NCBI GenBank assembly: GCA_029264955.1
Contig: JARHYC010000021.1
Location: 1 to 64,000 of the forward strand
Length of the DNA stretch: 64,000 nt
Source: Faecalibacterium sp.
Lineage (GTDB): Bacteria > Bacillota > Clostridia > Oscillospirales > Ruminococcaceae
Direction of reading: 5' to 3'
The position numbers were made by a program, and so were the translations under genes. Below are positions 8,956 to 17,027 of the stretch, in pieces. The notes beneath the pieces were generated by a model that was given only the letters and a program-made list of their open reading frames with translations, ran no database searches and had not been told where the DNA came from. Within the stretch, counting starts at the first letter, position 1. Every line of letters starts with the position of its first letter.

Positions 8956-9120
8956 TCACTGCATATCGTCTGTATCGTTTTTTTCTAGATACAGCGGCGG
9001 TTCATCTTCCGCTAAATAGGCAGCTTCTGCCTCCTGCTGAGCAATTTCCAGCAAACGTCGCGCTTGCTCCGCGCGGCGAAACAGCTGATAGTACAGACTT
9101 TTATAATCCGGCACAGGCAC
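8956..9120 (-). CDS. small hypothetical protein, 54 aa
   Basis: A short frame on the minus strand with GTG start and AGAAAGGGG four bases before it. It reads VPVPDYKSLYYQLFRRAEQA and then a charged helix with LLEIAQQEAEAAYL and an acidic tail. One soluble amphipathic helix is predicted. It fills the gap between the fusion GTPase gene (tail to tail, 1 base apart) and the next plus-strand gene. Similar short DYK-x-LYYxLF-type proteins occur in clostridia, but I know no function. A second in-frame GTG lies six bases on. Expression unproven. Confidence 0.55.
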   Translation of the reverse strand: MPVPDYKSLYYQLFRRAEQARRLLEIAQQEAEAAYLAEDEPPLYLEKNDTDDMQ

Positions 9121-9197
9121 TGCACCCCTTTCTCATTTTGTTTTCAGTGTGCCCCATTGGCGGCGAATTTATCCCGCCACGGGCAGAAAGGATTTTT

Positions 9198-9443
9198 ATG
9201 GATATTCCTCGTCAAACACTCGCCGGGCTGATTTTAGGCGGCGTAGGGTTGTTGTTTGTATTTCTGGGCGGCGCACCAATCAGTGTGGCTCTGAGTGCCG
9301 TGGGTGTCATCCTGACCTTTCAGGGCTGGCAGTCCGGCGGCGGAAAGCTATGGTGTATGCTCAGCTTTGGTCTGAACGGCGTTTGTCTTGTACTGGGCTT
9401 GCTGTTCAGCCTGATTGGCGGATTGTTCCACTGGATTTTCTAA
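9198..9443 (+). CDS. small hydrophobic membrane protein, 81 aa
   Basis: MDIPRQTLAGLILGGVGLLF and onward: three hydrophobic segments (about 9-27, 30-45, 52-78) with glycine-rich character and a WQSGGGKLW loop. ATG at 9198 is chosen because AGAAAGGA lies seven bases before it; an upstream in-frame start has no ribosome-binding site. No family recognised. The gene is monocistronic and ends in a bidirectional terminator. Confidence 0.6.
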   Translation: MDIPRQTLAGLILGGVGLLFVFLGGAPISVALSAVGVILTFQGWQSGGGKLWCMLSFGLNGVCLVLGLLFSLIGGLFHWIF

Positions 9444-9448
9444 ACAAA

Positions 9449-9486
9449 AAAGCACCGCGGAAGCATTAGCTCTCGCGGTGCTTTTC
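9449..9486. terminator. bidirectional terminator between convergent genes
   Basis: AAAAGCACCGCG / CGCGGTGCTTTT hairpin with a 14-base loop lies between the small membrane gene and the PAP2 gene that ends at 9505. It carries A and T runs on both sides. Confidence 0.85.
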
Positions 9487-9504
9487 ATTTTTGGATATGT
9501 GCCG

Positions 9505-10185
9505 TTAACTTTCCACCATTTTTACTTCCACAGTGTAAAACTCTGTCTGTCTTTCTCTGCGGCCAAATCGCGTCCAGCGAGTGACGTACCACATCAAAAC
9601 CGCCAGTGCAAGCCCCATCACCACATCAATGATGGAATGCTGGTCCAGCAGCACCGTAGAGCAGCAAATCGCCACTGCCAGCGTACCATTCAAAATACGC
9701 CCTGTTATGCCCAGTTTACTCCACAAGGTGCAGAGCAGCACGACCGTAACAAACACATGGAGTGAAGGACATACATTGGTGGGGGTATCCATTTGATAAA
9801 TCATCCGCACCAGTTCATTACATAACCCGGTATCCGGCACAGAACCGCGCAAATTCAGCCCGGTAGGCCATACCGTATACAGAATCAAGGTCACAACAAT
9901 ACCGCCCACCATAGCAGAGAACCCCCGCCAGAAGCGTGTGCGATCGGTATACATCAGGTAAAAAAGTACCGCCGGCACCCAGGCGAACCAAGCAACATAG
10001 GGAATAACCGCACTGCTGACAAAGGGTATGTACGCATCCAAAGCACACTCCACCAGATGAATCTGACGGGGTATCCGCTCCAGCAGATTAAAGCATACCA
10101 GATAGACCATACCAAACAGAATCATAACAAGCACCGGATGTCGATACAACCGGCGGCGCACTTTCGCAAACATTGTTTGTTTCAT
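9505..10185 (-). CDS. PAP2-superfamily membrane phosphatase/transferase
   Basis: 226-residue integral membrane protein with about six helices and the short-form PAP2 (PAP2_3) active-site motifs: CPSLH in the middle (C2, PSxH) and DQHSIIDV near the end (C3, HxxxD). Such proteins remove phosphate from lipid carriers or make phospholipid head-group transfers at the membrane. The motif resembles the Aur1-like CPSLH type rather than the PSGH of classical PAP2. ATG at 10185 is chosen over GTG at 10194 because CGAGGTGA sits at ideal spacing. A paralogue with the same motifs lies at 19039-19689. It is divergent from prmA. Substrate unknown. Confidence 0.8.
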   Translation of the reverse strand: MKQTMFAKVRRRLYRHPVLVMILFGMVYLVCFNLLERIPRQIHLVECALDAYIPFVSSAVIPYVAWFAWVPAVLFYLMYTDRTRFWRGFSAMVGGIVVTLILYTVWPTGLNLRGSVPDTGLCNELVRMIYQMDTPTNVCPSLHVFVTVVLLCTLWSKLGITGRILNGTLAVAICCSTVLLDQHSIIDVVMGLALAVLMWYVTRWTRFGRRERQTEFYTVEVKMVES

Positions 10186-10235
10186 TGCTCTCACCTCGTT
10201 TTTGCGTTATACTATTTCTGATACCAAACGGTATC
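10185..10235 (+). promoter_or_regulatory. prmA promoter with adjacent perfect palindrome
   Basis: TTGCTC (10185-10190), a 17-base spacer and TATACT (10208-10213) point towards prmA. The -35 begins at the first base of the divergent PAP2 gene. Seven bases downstream lies a perfect inverted repeat GATACC-AAAC-GGTATC (10220-10235) at about the +1 region, a possible repressor site or RNA hairpin. Confidence 0.55.
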
Positions 10236-10272
10236 CTTACGATCAAAATAACGAACCCCGGAGGGATTTACT

Positions 10273-11190
10273 ATGGAATGGACCGATATCCGCATCACCG
10301 TACCCAAGCCTCAGGCCGAAGAAGCCGAAGCCATCGCAACTGTGCTGGCAGATGCCGGTATTTATATTGAAGATTACAGCGATATTGAAACGCAGGTGGA
10401 AGAAATCGCTCATGTAGACCTAATCGAGCAGGAACTCCTGGACAAGCCTCGTGACCAGGTCATTATTCATATGTATCTGGAGCCGGGCGCTTCCCCTGCA
10501 GAAATGCTGGCAATGCTGCACGCCCGTATGGAGGCTGCTAACATTTCCTGCACCATCGACACCGCAGGCGTCGAACAGGAAGACTGGCAGAACGGCTGGA
10601 AGAAGTACTACCACCCGCTGGAAATCGGCAACCGCCTTGCCATTGTACCCAGCTGGGAAGACGAAGAAACCGACCGTGTCAAACTGATTCTTGACCCGGG
10701 CCTGGCTTTCGGTACTGGCAGCCACGAGACCACCTCTCTGTGCTTGGAAGTGTTGGATTCCGTCGTCAAGGGCGGCGAGCGTGTGCTGGATATCGGTACT
10801 GGCAGCGGCATTCTGGCAATCGCAGCTTTGAAGCTGGGTGCAGCCTCCGCTGATGGCGTGGATATTGACCCGGTCGCTGTCCGCACTGCCGGCGAAAATG
10901 CCGCGCGCAACGGCGTTACCAATCAGCTGAAAGTTTTGGTCGGCGACCTGAGCGATCAGGCAAGCGGCAAATACCAAATCATTACTGCCAATATCGTCGC
11001 CAATGCGATTTTGAGCCTGGCTCCGGCTGTGCCTGCTTTGCTGGCAGAAAACGGTGTATTCATTGCCAGCGGTATCATTGACACCCGCAAGGACGAAGTC
11101 ATTGCCGGTTTGCAGGCTGCCGGTCTGGACGTGACCGCTGTACACGAAAAGCGCGGCTGGGAATGCATTGTCTGCCGTGCCGCTCAGTAA
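10273..11190 (+). CDS. prmA: ribosomal protein L11 methyltransferase
   Basis: SAM-dependent enzyme that trimethylates ribosomal protein L11 in the cytosol. 305 residues, normal for PrmA. The N-terminal substrate-recognition domain (about 1-110) ends in EDWQNGWKKYYHPLEIG, a family hallmark. The methyltransferase domain has LDPGLAFGTGSHETT, VLDIGTGSGILAIAA (SAM loop) and ITANIVANAI (the N-I-x-A motif of this family). GGAGGGA precedes the ATG. rsmE follows after 12 bases, the common prmA-rsmE pairing in bacteria. Confidence 0.97.
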   Translation: MEWTDIRITVPKPQAEEAEAIATVLADAGIYIEDYSDIETQVEEIAHVDLIEQELLDKPRDQVIIHMYLEPGASPAEMLAMLHARMEAANISCTIDTAGVEQEDWQNGWKKYYHPLEIGNRLAIVPSWEDEETDRVKLILDPGLAFGTGSHETTSLCLEVLDSVVKGGERVLDIGTGSGILAIAALKLGAASADGVDIDPVAVRTAGENAARNGVTNQLKVLVGDLSDQASGKYQIITANIVANAILSLAPAVPALLAENGVFIASGIIDTRKDEVIAGLQAAGLDVTAVHEKRGWECIVCRAAQ

Positions 11191-11202
11191 AGGAGATCCG
11201 TT

Positions 11203-11955
11203 ATGCCTCACCGCTATTTTACAGATCAAATCAGCGAGAACTCTGCACAGCTGACTGGTGCGGATGCGCACCATCTGGCACGCGTCATGCGCGCCAAACT
11301 GGGCGAAAGCGTTGTGCTTTGCGATGGCCACGGCATGGAATATAACGGTATCATCACCGGGATTTCTTCAGATGCAGTAGATTTTTCCATTTCGGATGCC
11401 CGCCCCACCGCTGCAGAACCCGGTGTAGATGTAACGCTGTTCATGGGTTATGCCAAGCAGGACAAGCTGGAGGAGGAAATCCGCCACGGTACCGAGCTGG
11501 GTATTTCCCACTTTGTGCCTTTTTTCAGTCGTTATTGTGTGGTCACACCCAAAAAGGAAGAGCAGAAGCATGTACGCTATGCCCGCATTGCCTTTGAAGC
11601 AGCAAAGCAATCCGGTCGTGGTATCCTTCCGGATGTTGCCATGCCCATGGCAAACTTTGGTGAAGTCTGCCGCAGCTTTGCCGATTACGACCTGGTTTTA
11701 TTCTTCTACGAGTGCGGCGGCGAACCTTTGACCCAGCTACTGGCACCCTATGCAAATGCAAAACCCGGTATGGAGCATAAGCCTCGTATCGCTCTGGTCA
11801 CCGGAGCCGAAGGCGGCTTTTCGGAAAAGGAGGCCGCAGATGCTGTATCAGCCGGCGCAAAACAGGTTGGGCTTGGTCCCCGTATTTTGCGCTGCGAAAC
11901 TGCACCGCTGGCTGCTGCCGCTGCGGTTATGACGCTGACCGGAAATCTGGAATAA
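11203..11955 (+). CDS. rsmE: 16S rRNA m3U1498 methyltransferase
   Basis: SPOUT-class RNA methyltransferase acting on U1498 of 16S rRNA. 250 residues, N-terminal PUA-like domain beginning MPHRYF and containing AHHLARVMR. The C-terminal knot carries the SAM-binding signatures LVTGAEGGFSEKE and LGPRILRCETAPLAA. AAAGGAG precedes the ATG by seven bases. Second gene of the prmA operon; closed by the hairpin at about 12034. Confidence 0.97.
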   Translation: MPHRYFTDQISENSAQLTGADAHHLARVMRAKLGESVVLCDGHGMEYNGIITGISSDAVDFSISDARPTAAEPGVDVTLFMGYAKQDKLEEEIRHGTELGISHFVPFFSRYCVVTPKKEEQKHVRYARIAFEAAKQSGRGILPDVAMPMANFGEVCRSFADYDLVLFFYECGGEPLTQLLAPYANAKPGMEHKPRIALVTGAEGGFSEKEAADAVSAGAKQVGLGPRILRCETAPLAAAAAVMTLTGNLE

Positions 11956-12033
11956 TCCCCATAGCACCGTTTCAGTATAGCAGACTATTTCGGAACAAGT
12001 AAGAGTTTTCCCCTTTAAGATTTTCTTAAATTG

Positions 12034-12078
12034 AAAAGCACCTGTCTCCTGTGTAATGCGTGGGACAGGTGCTTTTTT
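12034..12078. terminator. bidirectional terminator between rsmE and the patatin gene
   Basis: GCACCTGTC / GACAGGTGC stem with a 17-base loop, flanked by A4 and T6. Its right end touches the stop codon of the convergent patatin gene. Confidence 0.8.
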
Positions 12079-13354
12079 ACAGCTCTGTGGATTTGTTTTC
12101 CGGTAGCTGGAAGGGGCTTTCTGCCGAAATCGCCTTGCGGTTCTCCTTCTCATCATTCGCAAACAATTCCCACCAAGGGTCCGGGTCGCTTGCTTCATCC
12201 AGAACATCCCACTGATCCGGCGCAAACTGGGGTGCCCACGCGCGATAGGCAACCGCGGCCACCAACTCCTGCGGATCGGTAATACCACGCAGAATATCCA
12301 ATCCATCTGGTCCGTCCGGGTCGAACAAGCCGTCCAGACGGCGGAACTTTTCCGGATCGTATGCTTTCAAAAATGCCTGTGCCAGTTCTTCCACGGTATA
12401 AATTGGAGTAGGGTCTACTTGTGCCGCCTTGGCGGCACATTCCAAAAATGCCAACGGTTTATCTTCCGCACGGAACAAGGTCAAAGCCGCTTTCCCCGTC
12501 AATTCCAGCGCAAGGGTTTCATCTGCCAAACGGCGCATACAGGCATTGAACGGCTTCCTCAGCGCGGCAAGCTGCGCTCTGGCATGTTCAGGACGAATAG
12601 CGTATGCAGTACCACGCAGTTTGCCAAATGCACGGAACGTGTCATTATAGCCCAACTCCATATTGCGCTGTGCCTGCTGTCGGTTCACGGCAAACAAATC
12701 GCCCAGCTCCCAGTAGCAATGCACTGCAACAGTAGGCAGCCCGGTCAAATTAGGCTTGGTAATACCAATACCGTTGATGTCCACTGTGACCAACTCGGTT
12801 GCACCCATTCGCTTTGCCAGATTAAAGGGCATATTGTCCCGATAACCACCGTCAATGAACTTTTTGCCGTCAATGGTACGGGGGCGCAACGCCGGGAAAC
12901 AGGCTGCCGATGCCAGCAGATACTCTGACAGCCGACCTTCCGGAATTTCATCCAGCGCCATCTCACAGGCTTTCAACTTTTTCTGCTCTACGGTGACCAG
13001 ACCGAATTTCACCCTGCCGTGACGCAGTTTGTTTTCATTCACAAAGCGCATCACTATTTTTTCCAGCGGCGCTACATCCATACCGCCGCTTCGGATTGCA
13101 TCCTTTACAAAGGCGGAAATTTCCGGCAGTGTGTTGTCCGCCGGCAGCGAAAGAATGTCTTCCTCATGCAGCGTCAGCCACATGGCACGGGCTGTTTCAT
13201 AATCTCCTTGCGCCAGAAGCGCACCATTCAGGCTACCGATACTGGTACCTGTAATGATTTCCGGTACCCAGTTCAGCTCGGCCAGCGCTTTCCACACGCC
13301 GATCTGATAACTGCCCTTTGCTCCGCCACCTGCTAAAACCAATCCTTTTGCCAC
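12077..13354 (-). CDS. patatin-like phospholipase
   Basis: 425 residues. The patatin lipase fold is clear: oxyanion-hole loop LAGGGAKGSYQIG at residues 7-19, nucleophile elbow GTSIGSLNGA (Ser near residue 40) and the catalytic Asp in DGGYRDNMP (about residue 175). These Ser-Asp dyad enzymes hydrolyse phospholipid or lipid esters; here no signal peptide is visible, so it is cytoplasmic or peripheral. The C-terminal ~200 residues are family-specific and uncharacterised. The start is the GTG at 13354, supported by AAGGAGGG seven bases upstream; the longer frame from 13411 has no ribosome-binding site. Monocistronic. Confidence 0.9.
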   Translation of the reverse strand: MAKGLVLAGGGAKGSYQIGVWKALAELNWVPEIITGTSIGSLNGALLAQGDYETARAMWLTLHEEDILSLPADNTLPEISAFVKDAIRSGGMDVAPLEKIVMRFVNENKLRHGRVKFGLVTVEQKKLKACEMALDEIPEGRLSEYLLASAACFPALRPRTIDGKKFIDGGYRDNMPFNLAKRMGATELVTVDINGIGITKPNLTGLPTVAVHCYWELGDLFAVNRQQAQRNMELGYNDTFRAFGKLRGTAYAIRPEHARAQLAALRKPFNACMRRLADETLALELTGKAALTLFRAEDKPLAFLECAAKAAQVDPTPIYTVEELAQAFLKAYDPEKFRRLDGLFDPDGPDGLDILRGITDPQELVAAVAYRAWAPQFAPDQWDVLDEASDPDPWWELFANDEKENRKAISAESPFQLPENKSTEL

Positions 13355-13478
13355 GTTTCTACCCTCCTTACGATGTACTTTTACATCTCCTTCTTTTGCC
13401 AAGTATATCATGCTAGTTCAGCGCTTTCCAGCGAACCTTGCCGCCCAAACTGTAAAAACTTTATGAAACCTTTCCCAA

Positions 13479-13524
13479 TAAACAAAATCGGGAGCGCATA
13501 AAGCACGCTCCCGATTTTGTTTAT
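13479..13524 (-). terminator. strong terminator after the LytTR gene
   Basis: Long stem AAACAAAATCGGGAGCG / CGCTCCCGATTTTGTTT with a nine-base loop, overlapping the stop codon of the LytTR regulator. Its symmetry would allow termination both ways. Confidence 0.85.
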
Positions 13525-14252
13525 TCAAACGATACGTCGTTTTCCTTAGATTCTTTTGCAAATAGCTGCAGGAATATCTCCCGCGCTTCGGCAACACGCC
13601 CGCGAGGGACCGGAACCTGTGCGCCGCTCTCCATAATAAATTCACTGTCTGTCAGCTGGTTCACCGCATCCAGATTGATCACATAACTGCGGTGCGGCTG
13701 GTAAAACCGCCCTTTTGCCATCAAATCCGTCAACGCTTCTTTCAGCGGAACCCGCAGCGTGATACTGCGCACAAGACTGCCATCCCGCAAATGAAAATGC
13801 AGAATGTGGTCGGTACATTCCACATACTCCACATCTCGATGCGCTACACGCACCAACCCCTCACGCGTGGAAACCACAAAATATGGTCCCCGCCGGGTGA
13901 GCAAAAGCTGGTCCAGCATAGCAAACAACTGATTTCGGGATACCGGTGGAATAAAATACTGGGTTGCAAATACCCCAAAGGCATCCATCGCATACTCCGG
14001 ACCTGCCGCCAGGAAAACAATCGCTCCGGCACCGCCTACGCTGCGGATTGCCTGTGCAGTATCTAAACCATTGGGTCGGGGACCTTCCACAGACAAAAAG
14101 ACCAAGTCACTTTTGACCAGACTGTCCAGCTTTTTTTCCGTCACAGAATGGATCTGCAATTCTTCTGACCTGCGGGTAAAATAGTCTTGGCATAACGTCT
14201 GGATGGCGCGCCGCTGTGCGGCACTGGGCAGACATAAGGTGATGCGAAACAC
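13521..14252 (-). CDS. LytTR-family transcription regulator with degenerate receiver domain
   Basis: 243 residues: an N-terminal receiver-like domain (about 1-120) and a C-terminal LytTR DNA-binding domain (about 135-240) with GLVRVAHRDVEYVECTDH and FYQPHRSYVINLDAV, the usual LytTR core. In the receiver, the phospho-acceptor Asp position (normally LVFLDVxMP) is Ser54 (LVFLSVEGP), the acidic pair after strand 1 is absent, and the conserved Lys-Pro (KPV) is PPV. Phosphorylation control is therefore unlikely. No histidine kinase is adjacent. The start is GTG at 14252 with AAGGAG ten bases upstream. Targets unknown. Twenty-five bases separate it from the end of the metal ATPase gene upstream, so read-through from that operon is possible. 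Confidence 0.85.
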   Translation of the reverse strand: MFRITLCLPSAAQRRAIQTLCQDYFTRRSEELQIHSVTEKKLDSLVKSDLVFLSVEGPRPNGLDTAQAIRSVGGAGAIVFLAAGPEYAMDAFGVFATQYFIPPVSRNQLFAMLDQLLLTRRGPYFVVSTREGLVRVAHRDVEYVECTDHILHFHLRDGSLVRSITLRVPLKEALTDLMAKGRFYQPHRSYVINLDAVNQLTDSEFIMESGAQVPVPRGRVAEAREIFLQLFAKESKENDVSFE

Positions 14253-14277
14253 GAGCGGTAGTCTCCTTCCTGTCTAT

Positions 14278-16167
14278 TTAGCGCAATTTCTTTTCCAAAT
14301 CTTTGGTATACAAAGCGCGGGTTGCGTTCAGCACAGCAAGCACCATAATGCCCACATCAGCAAAAATGGCCACCCACATATTGGCATAACCCAATGCAAT
14401 CAGTACTAGGCAGAGCACCTTCACCAACAGCGAAAGAACAATATTCTGGTATACGATTCGAGTTGTGCGGCGAGAAATCGCCATTGCCAGGCTGAGCTTT
14501 GCCGGGTCATCGTCCATCAAAACGATGTCGGCAGCTTCAATGGCTGCATCGCTGCCCAGCGCACCCATAGCAACACCAATATCTGCCCGGCTCAAAACAG
14601 GCGCATCGTTGACACCGTCACCCACGAAGACCAGATTTTCATCCTTGCGCTTTTCCGCCAGTAATGCCTCCACACGGTCGACCTTATCCCCTGGCATCAG
14701 CTGGGCACAAACCTCGTCCAGACCCAAATGATTTGCCACTTCTTTTGCCGCAGCTTCGCTGTCGCCGGTCAGCATAACCGTTTTATGCACACCGGCCTTT
14801 TTCAGGCTGCGAATTGCCTGTTCCGCATGCGGCTTGATCATATCCTTGATAGAGATACAACCCGCGTATACACCATCTATTGCCACATATACCACTGTAC
14901 CAATCGGCTGTCTGCTTTCCGGCAGTTGGATGTTTTCGCTTGCCATCAGACGAGCATTTCCCACCGCAACGGATTTTCCATCCACCAGTGCAGTAACACC
15001 GTGGCCACCCTGCTCTTTTACTTCTGCCACACGGGACAGATCCAGCTTTGCCGGGCAGGCTGCACACAAACTGCGGCTGATGGGGTGGTTCGAATACTGT
15101 TCCGCCAAGGCTGCTGTTTCCAGCAGATTTGCTTCGGTAAAGCCCTCTGCCGGATGGACCTGCGACACCGAGAACTTACCTTCAGTCAGCGTACCGGTCT
15201 TATCAAAGACTACTACGCCAGCATGTGCCAAGGCCTCCAGATAATTGGAACCTTTGATCAGGATCCCTCGCGCACTTGCGCCGCCGATACCGCCAAAAAA
15301 GCTCAAAGGAATCGAAATCACCAGCGCACAGGGACAGCTGACAACCAAGAAGGACAGCGCACGGTATACCCAGCTGCCAACGGCAGGATCTCTGCCCATA
15401 ATCGCCAATACCAGCGGGGGTACAATCGCCAAGGCCAACGCAGAATAGCACACAATCGGCGTATACACGCGGGCAAAGCGCGTAATAAAGTTTTCACTGC
15501 GCGCCTTCTTCATGCTGGAATTTTCCACCAGATCCAAAATCTTTGCAACGGTGGATTCCCCAAACTCTTTCGTTGTGCGCACTTCCAGCACACCCGTCAG
15601 GTTAACGCAGCCACTGATCACATCATCCCCGATATGCACATCCTTGGGCAGACTTTCACCCGTCAATGCAGCGGTATTCAGGGTAGATTCACCCGTCAAA
15701 ACCACACCGTCAATAGGTACACGCTCACCGGGCTGCACCAAAATTACGCTGCCGACCGGAACATCATCCGGGTCGGTTTCTTCCCAGGAGCCATCCTCCT
15801 GACGCATCCGGGCACTGTCCGGGCGAATATCCATCAAATCGGAAATGCTCTTGCGGCTCTTACCCACCGCGTAGCTTTCAAATAGCTCACCAATTTGATA
15901 GAACAGCATAACAGCCACAGCTTCGGTATATTCGCCCAGCAGCCATGCGCCAACCGTAGCGACTGCCATCAGAAAACATTCGTCAAACGGCTGACGGTTT
16001 CGTACGCCTTTCCATGCTTTTTTCAAAGTTCCCCAGCCGACCGCCAGATACGGCAGCAGGTATGCCGCCATCCTCATTTCTTCCGGCAGTGGCAGCAGCG
16101 TAATCATCAGAATCAGTGCCACAGCGGTCAAAATGTTACGCAGGGAACGCTTTTGTTTTTTCGTCAT
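14278..16167 (-). CDS. P1B-type heavy-metal exporting ATPase (Zn/Cd/Pb-like), without N-terminal HMA domain
   Basis: 629-residue P-type ATPase. Transmembrane metal site SCPCAL, phosphorylation site DKTGTLTEG, dephosphorylation loop TGES (GESTLNTAALTGESLP), nucleotide-binding residues and hinge GDGVNDAPVLSRADIGVAMG are all intact. The Asp in the last helix region (FADVGIMVLAVLNA) is the P1B-2 (Zn2+/Cd2+/Pb2+) signature, which argues against copper. The usual N-terminal CxxC heavy-metal domain is missing and is encoded separately just upstream (16201-16422). AAAGGAGG precedes the ATG. The ArsR-type repressor two genes upstream makes metal-inducible efflux the likely role. Confidence 0.93.
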   Translation of the reverse strand: MTKKQKRSLRNILTAVALILMITLLPLPEEMRMAAYLLPYLAVGWGTLKKAWKGVRNRQPFDECFLMAVATVGAWLLGEYTEAVAVMLFYQIGELFESYAVGKSRKSISDLMDIRPDSARMRQEDGSWEETDPDDVPVGSVILVQPGERVPIDGVVLTGESTLNTAALTGESLPKDVHIGDDVISGCVNLTGVLEVRTTKEFGESTVAKILDLVENSSMKKARSENFITRFARVYTPIVCYSALALAIVPPLVLAIMGRDPAVGSWVYRALSFLVVSCPCALVISIPLSFFGGIGGASARGILIKGSNYLEALAHAGVVVFDKTGTLTEGKFSVSQVHPAEGFTEANLLETAALAEQYSNHPISRSLCAACPAKLDLSRVAEVKEQGGHGVTALVDGKSVAVGNARLMASENIQLPESRQPIGTVVYVAIDGVYAGCISIKDMIKPHAEQAIRSLKKAGVHKTVMLTGDSEAAAKEVANHLGLDEVCAQLMPGDKVDRVEALLAEKRKDENLVFVGDGVNDAPVLSRADIGVAMGALGSDAAIEAADIVLMDDDPAKLSLAMAISRRTTRIVYQNIVLSLLVKVLCLVLIALGYANMWVAIFADVGIMVLAVLNATRALYTKDLEKKLR

Positions 16168-16200
16168 AACGCGCCTCCTTTTGATTCTGCCTTGTTTTTC

Positions 16201-16422
16201 TTAGATGTCATAGATTTCGAAGTCATCCTCGACCTTTTTGCAGGCTTTCAACACCTCCTGCATTACAGCGTGCGGCTCTGCACCTTCTGCAAAGGTGACC
16301 TGTATCTTCTGGGTCATATAACTGACGGTTGCCTTTTCTACACCTGAAATCTGGCTAGCCACCTGTTCCATCTTTGCTGCACAGTTTGCACAGTCTACTT
16401 CGATCTTGTAAGTCTTTTTCAT
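16201..16422 (-). CDS. stand-alone heavy-metal-associated (HMA) domain protein
   Basis: 73 residues, a single ferredoxin-like HMA fold: MKKTYKIEVDCANCAAKMEQ, with the CANC metal site at residues 11-14. It lacks the Met of copper chaperones (MxCxxC) and has Asp before the first Cys, as seen in zinc/cadmium domains. The tail carries acidic residues (VEDDFEIYDI). It lies between arsR and the ATPase gene in the same operon; a standalone metallochaperone or detached N-terminal domain of the ATPase is the natural reading. AAAGGAG overlaps the stop codon of arsR, suggesting coupling. Confidence 0.9.
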   Translation of the reverse strand: MKKTYKIEVDCANCAAKMEQVASQISGVEKATVSYMTQKIQVTFAEGAEPHAVMQEVLKACKKVEDDFEIYDI

Positions 16423-16435
16423 CGTAAAATCTCCT

Positions 16436-16765
16436 TTATCCGTTTGTATGGGGAATATTTTCTTCAACGTGTTCCATGCCAAGAGCTAAAATCGAACGCA
16501 CATGGTCATCATCTAAGGTGTAGAACACCGATTTGCCCGCACGGCGGGAACGCACCAAACGCGCATTCTTTAATACACGCAGCTGATGGCTGACCGCACT
16601 CTGCGTCATGCCCAGCGCCTCGGCAAGCTGCTGTACACACAGCTCACCGCCGGACATCCGATACAAAAGACGCAGCCGCGTTTCATCGCCGAAAATGTGG
16701 AACGCATCCGCCAGCGCGCGTAGGGCTTCGTCTCCGGGCATCGCCGGATTTTTTTCTTTGTGCAT
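16436..16765 (-). CDS. ArsR/SmtB-family metal-sensing repressor
   Basis: 109-residue winged-helix repressor. The recognition region is LGMTQSAVSHQLRVLKNARL. The C-terminal helix carries a DDDHVRSILALGMEHVEE pattern (D, H, H, E), which corresponds to the alpha-5 zinc site of CzrA/SmtB (D, H, H, H/E). Only one Cys is present in the alpha-3 segment (GELCVQQL), so a CadC-type thiolate site is less likely. ATG at 16765 is chosen because AAGGAAGGA precedes it; an in-frame ATG at 16789 lies inside the operator. It heads the operon and should repress it until Zn or Cd binds. Confidence 0.92.
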   Translation of the reverse strand: MHKEKNPAMPGDEALRALADAFHIFGDETRLRLLYRMSGGELCVQQLAEALGMTQSAVSHQLRVLKNARLVRSRRAGKSVFYTLDDDHVRSILALGMEHVEENIPHTNG

Positions 16766-16790
16766 TACGGACATCCTTCCTTTTTTCATT

Positions 16791-16840
16791 TGAACATTTG
16801 TTCATACGTTCATTATATGCCGGTGCTTTTTCTCTGTCAA
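16791..16840 (-). promoter_or_regulatory. consensus promoter with ArsR-type operator of the metal-efflux operon
   Basis: On the minus strand TTGACA (16835-16840), exactly 17 bases, then TATAAT (16812-16817): a perfect housekeeping promoter. Overlapping its start site is the palindrome TGAACA-tt-TGTTCA (16791-16804) followed by a partial repeat ACGTTCA. This is the usual SmtB/CzrA/CadC operator type (TGAACA half-sites). Repression by the encoded ArsR protein follows. Confidence 0.85.
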
Positions 16841-16924
16841 CGGATTTCAAAAATTGCCACCAGCTTGCATTTCCATTCATCCAGGAAAATCCCCTGTGTA
16901 CAAAGGTTTCATGTCGTAAAATGC

Positions 16925-17005
16925 TTGTTTCTGCGGGTGAAATAGCGTATACTAGAAGAAGTCCTGTGTTGCAGTATATTTGCTGGGGCCGTGCCCCATA
17001 ACAGG
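16925..17005 (+). promoter_or_regulatory. sufC promoter and leader hairpin
   Basis: TTGTTT (16925-16930), 17-base spacer, TATACT (16948-16953). The transcribed leader contains a nested inverted repeat: CCTGT (16963) with ACAGG (17001-17005) outside, and GGGGC-CGT-GCCCC (16985-16997) inside. Its role is unknown. The stretch between this promoter and the divergent efflux promoter (16841-16924) shows nothing else. Confidence 0.55.
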
Positions 17006-17027
17006 AACGAACGGGAGGTTATGTTCC

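Noticed and set aside
8955-9140. Gap after the fusion GTPase as empty intergenic DNA
   Set aside because: A 54-codon minus-strand frame with a plausible GTG start and AGAAAGGGG fits the gap exactly, so it was called as a small gene with modest confidence.
14728-15885. Plus-strand frame of 385 codons inside the metal ATPase region
   Set aside because: Antisense to a complete P1B ATPase; no recognisable protein features.
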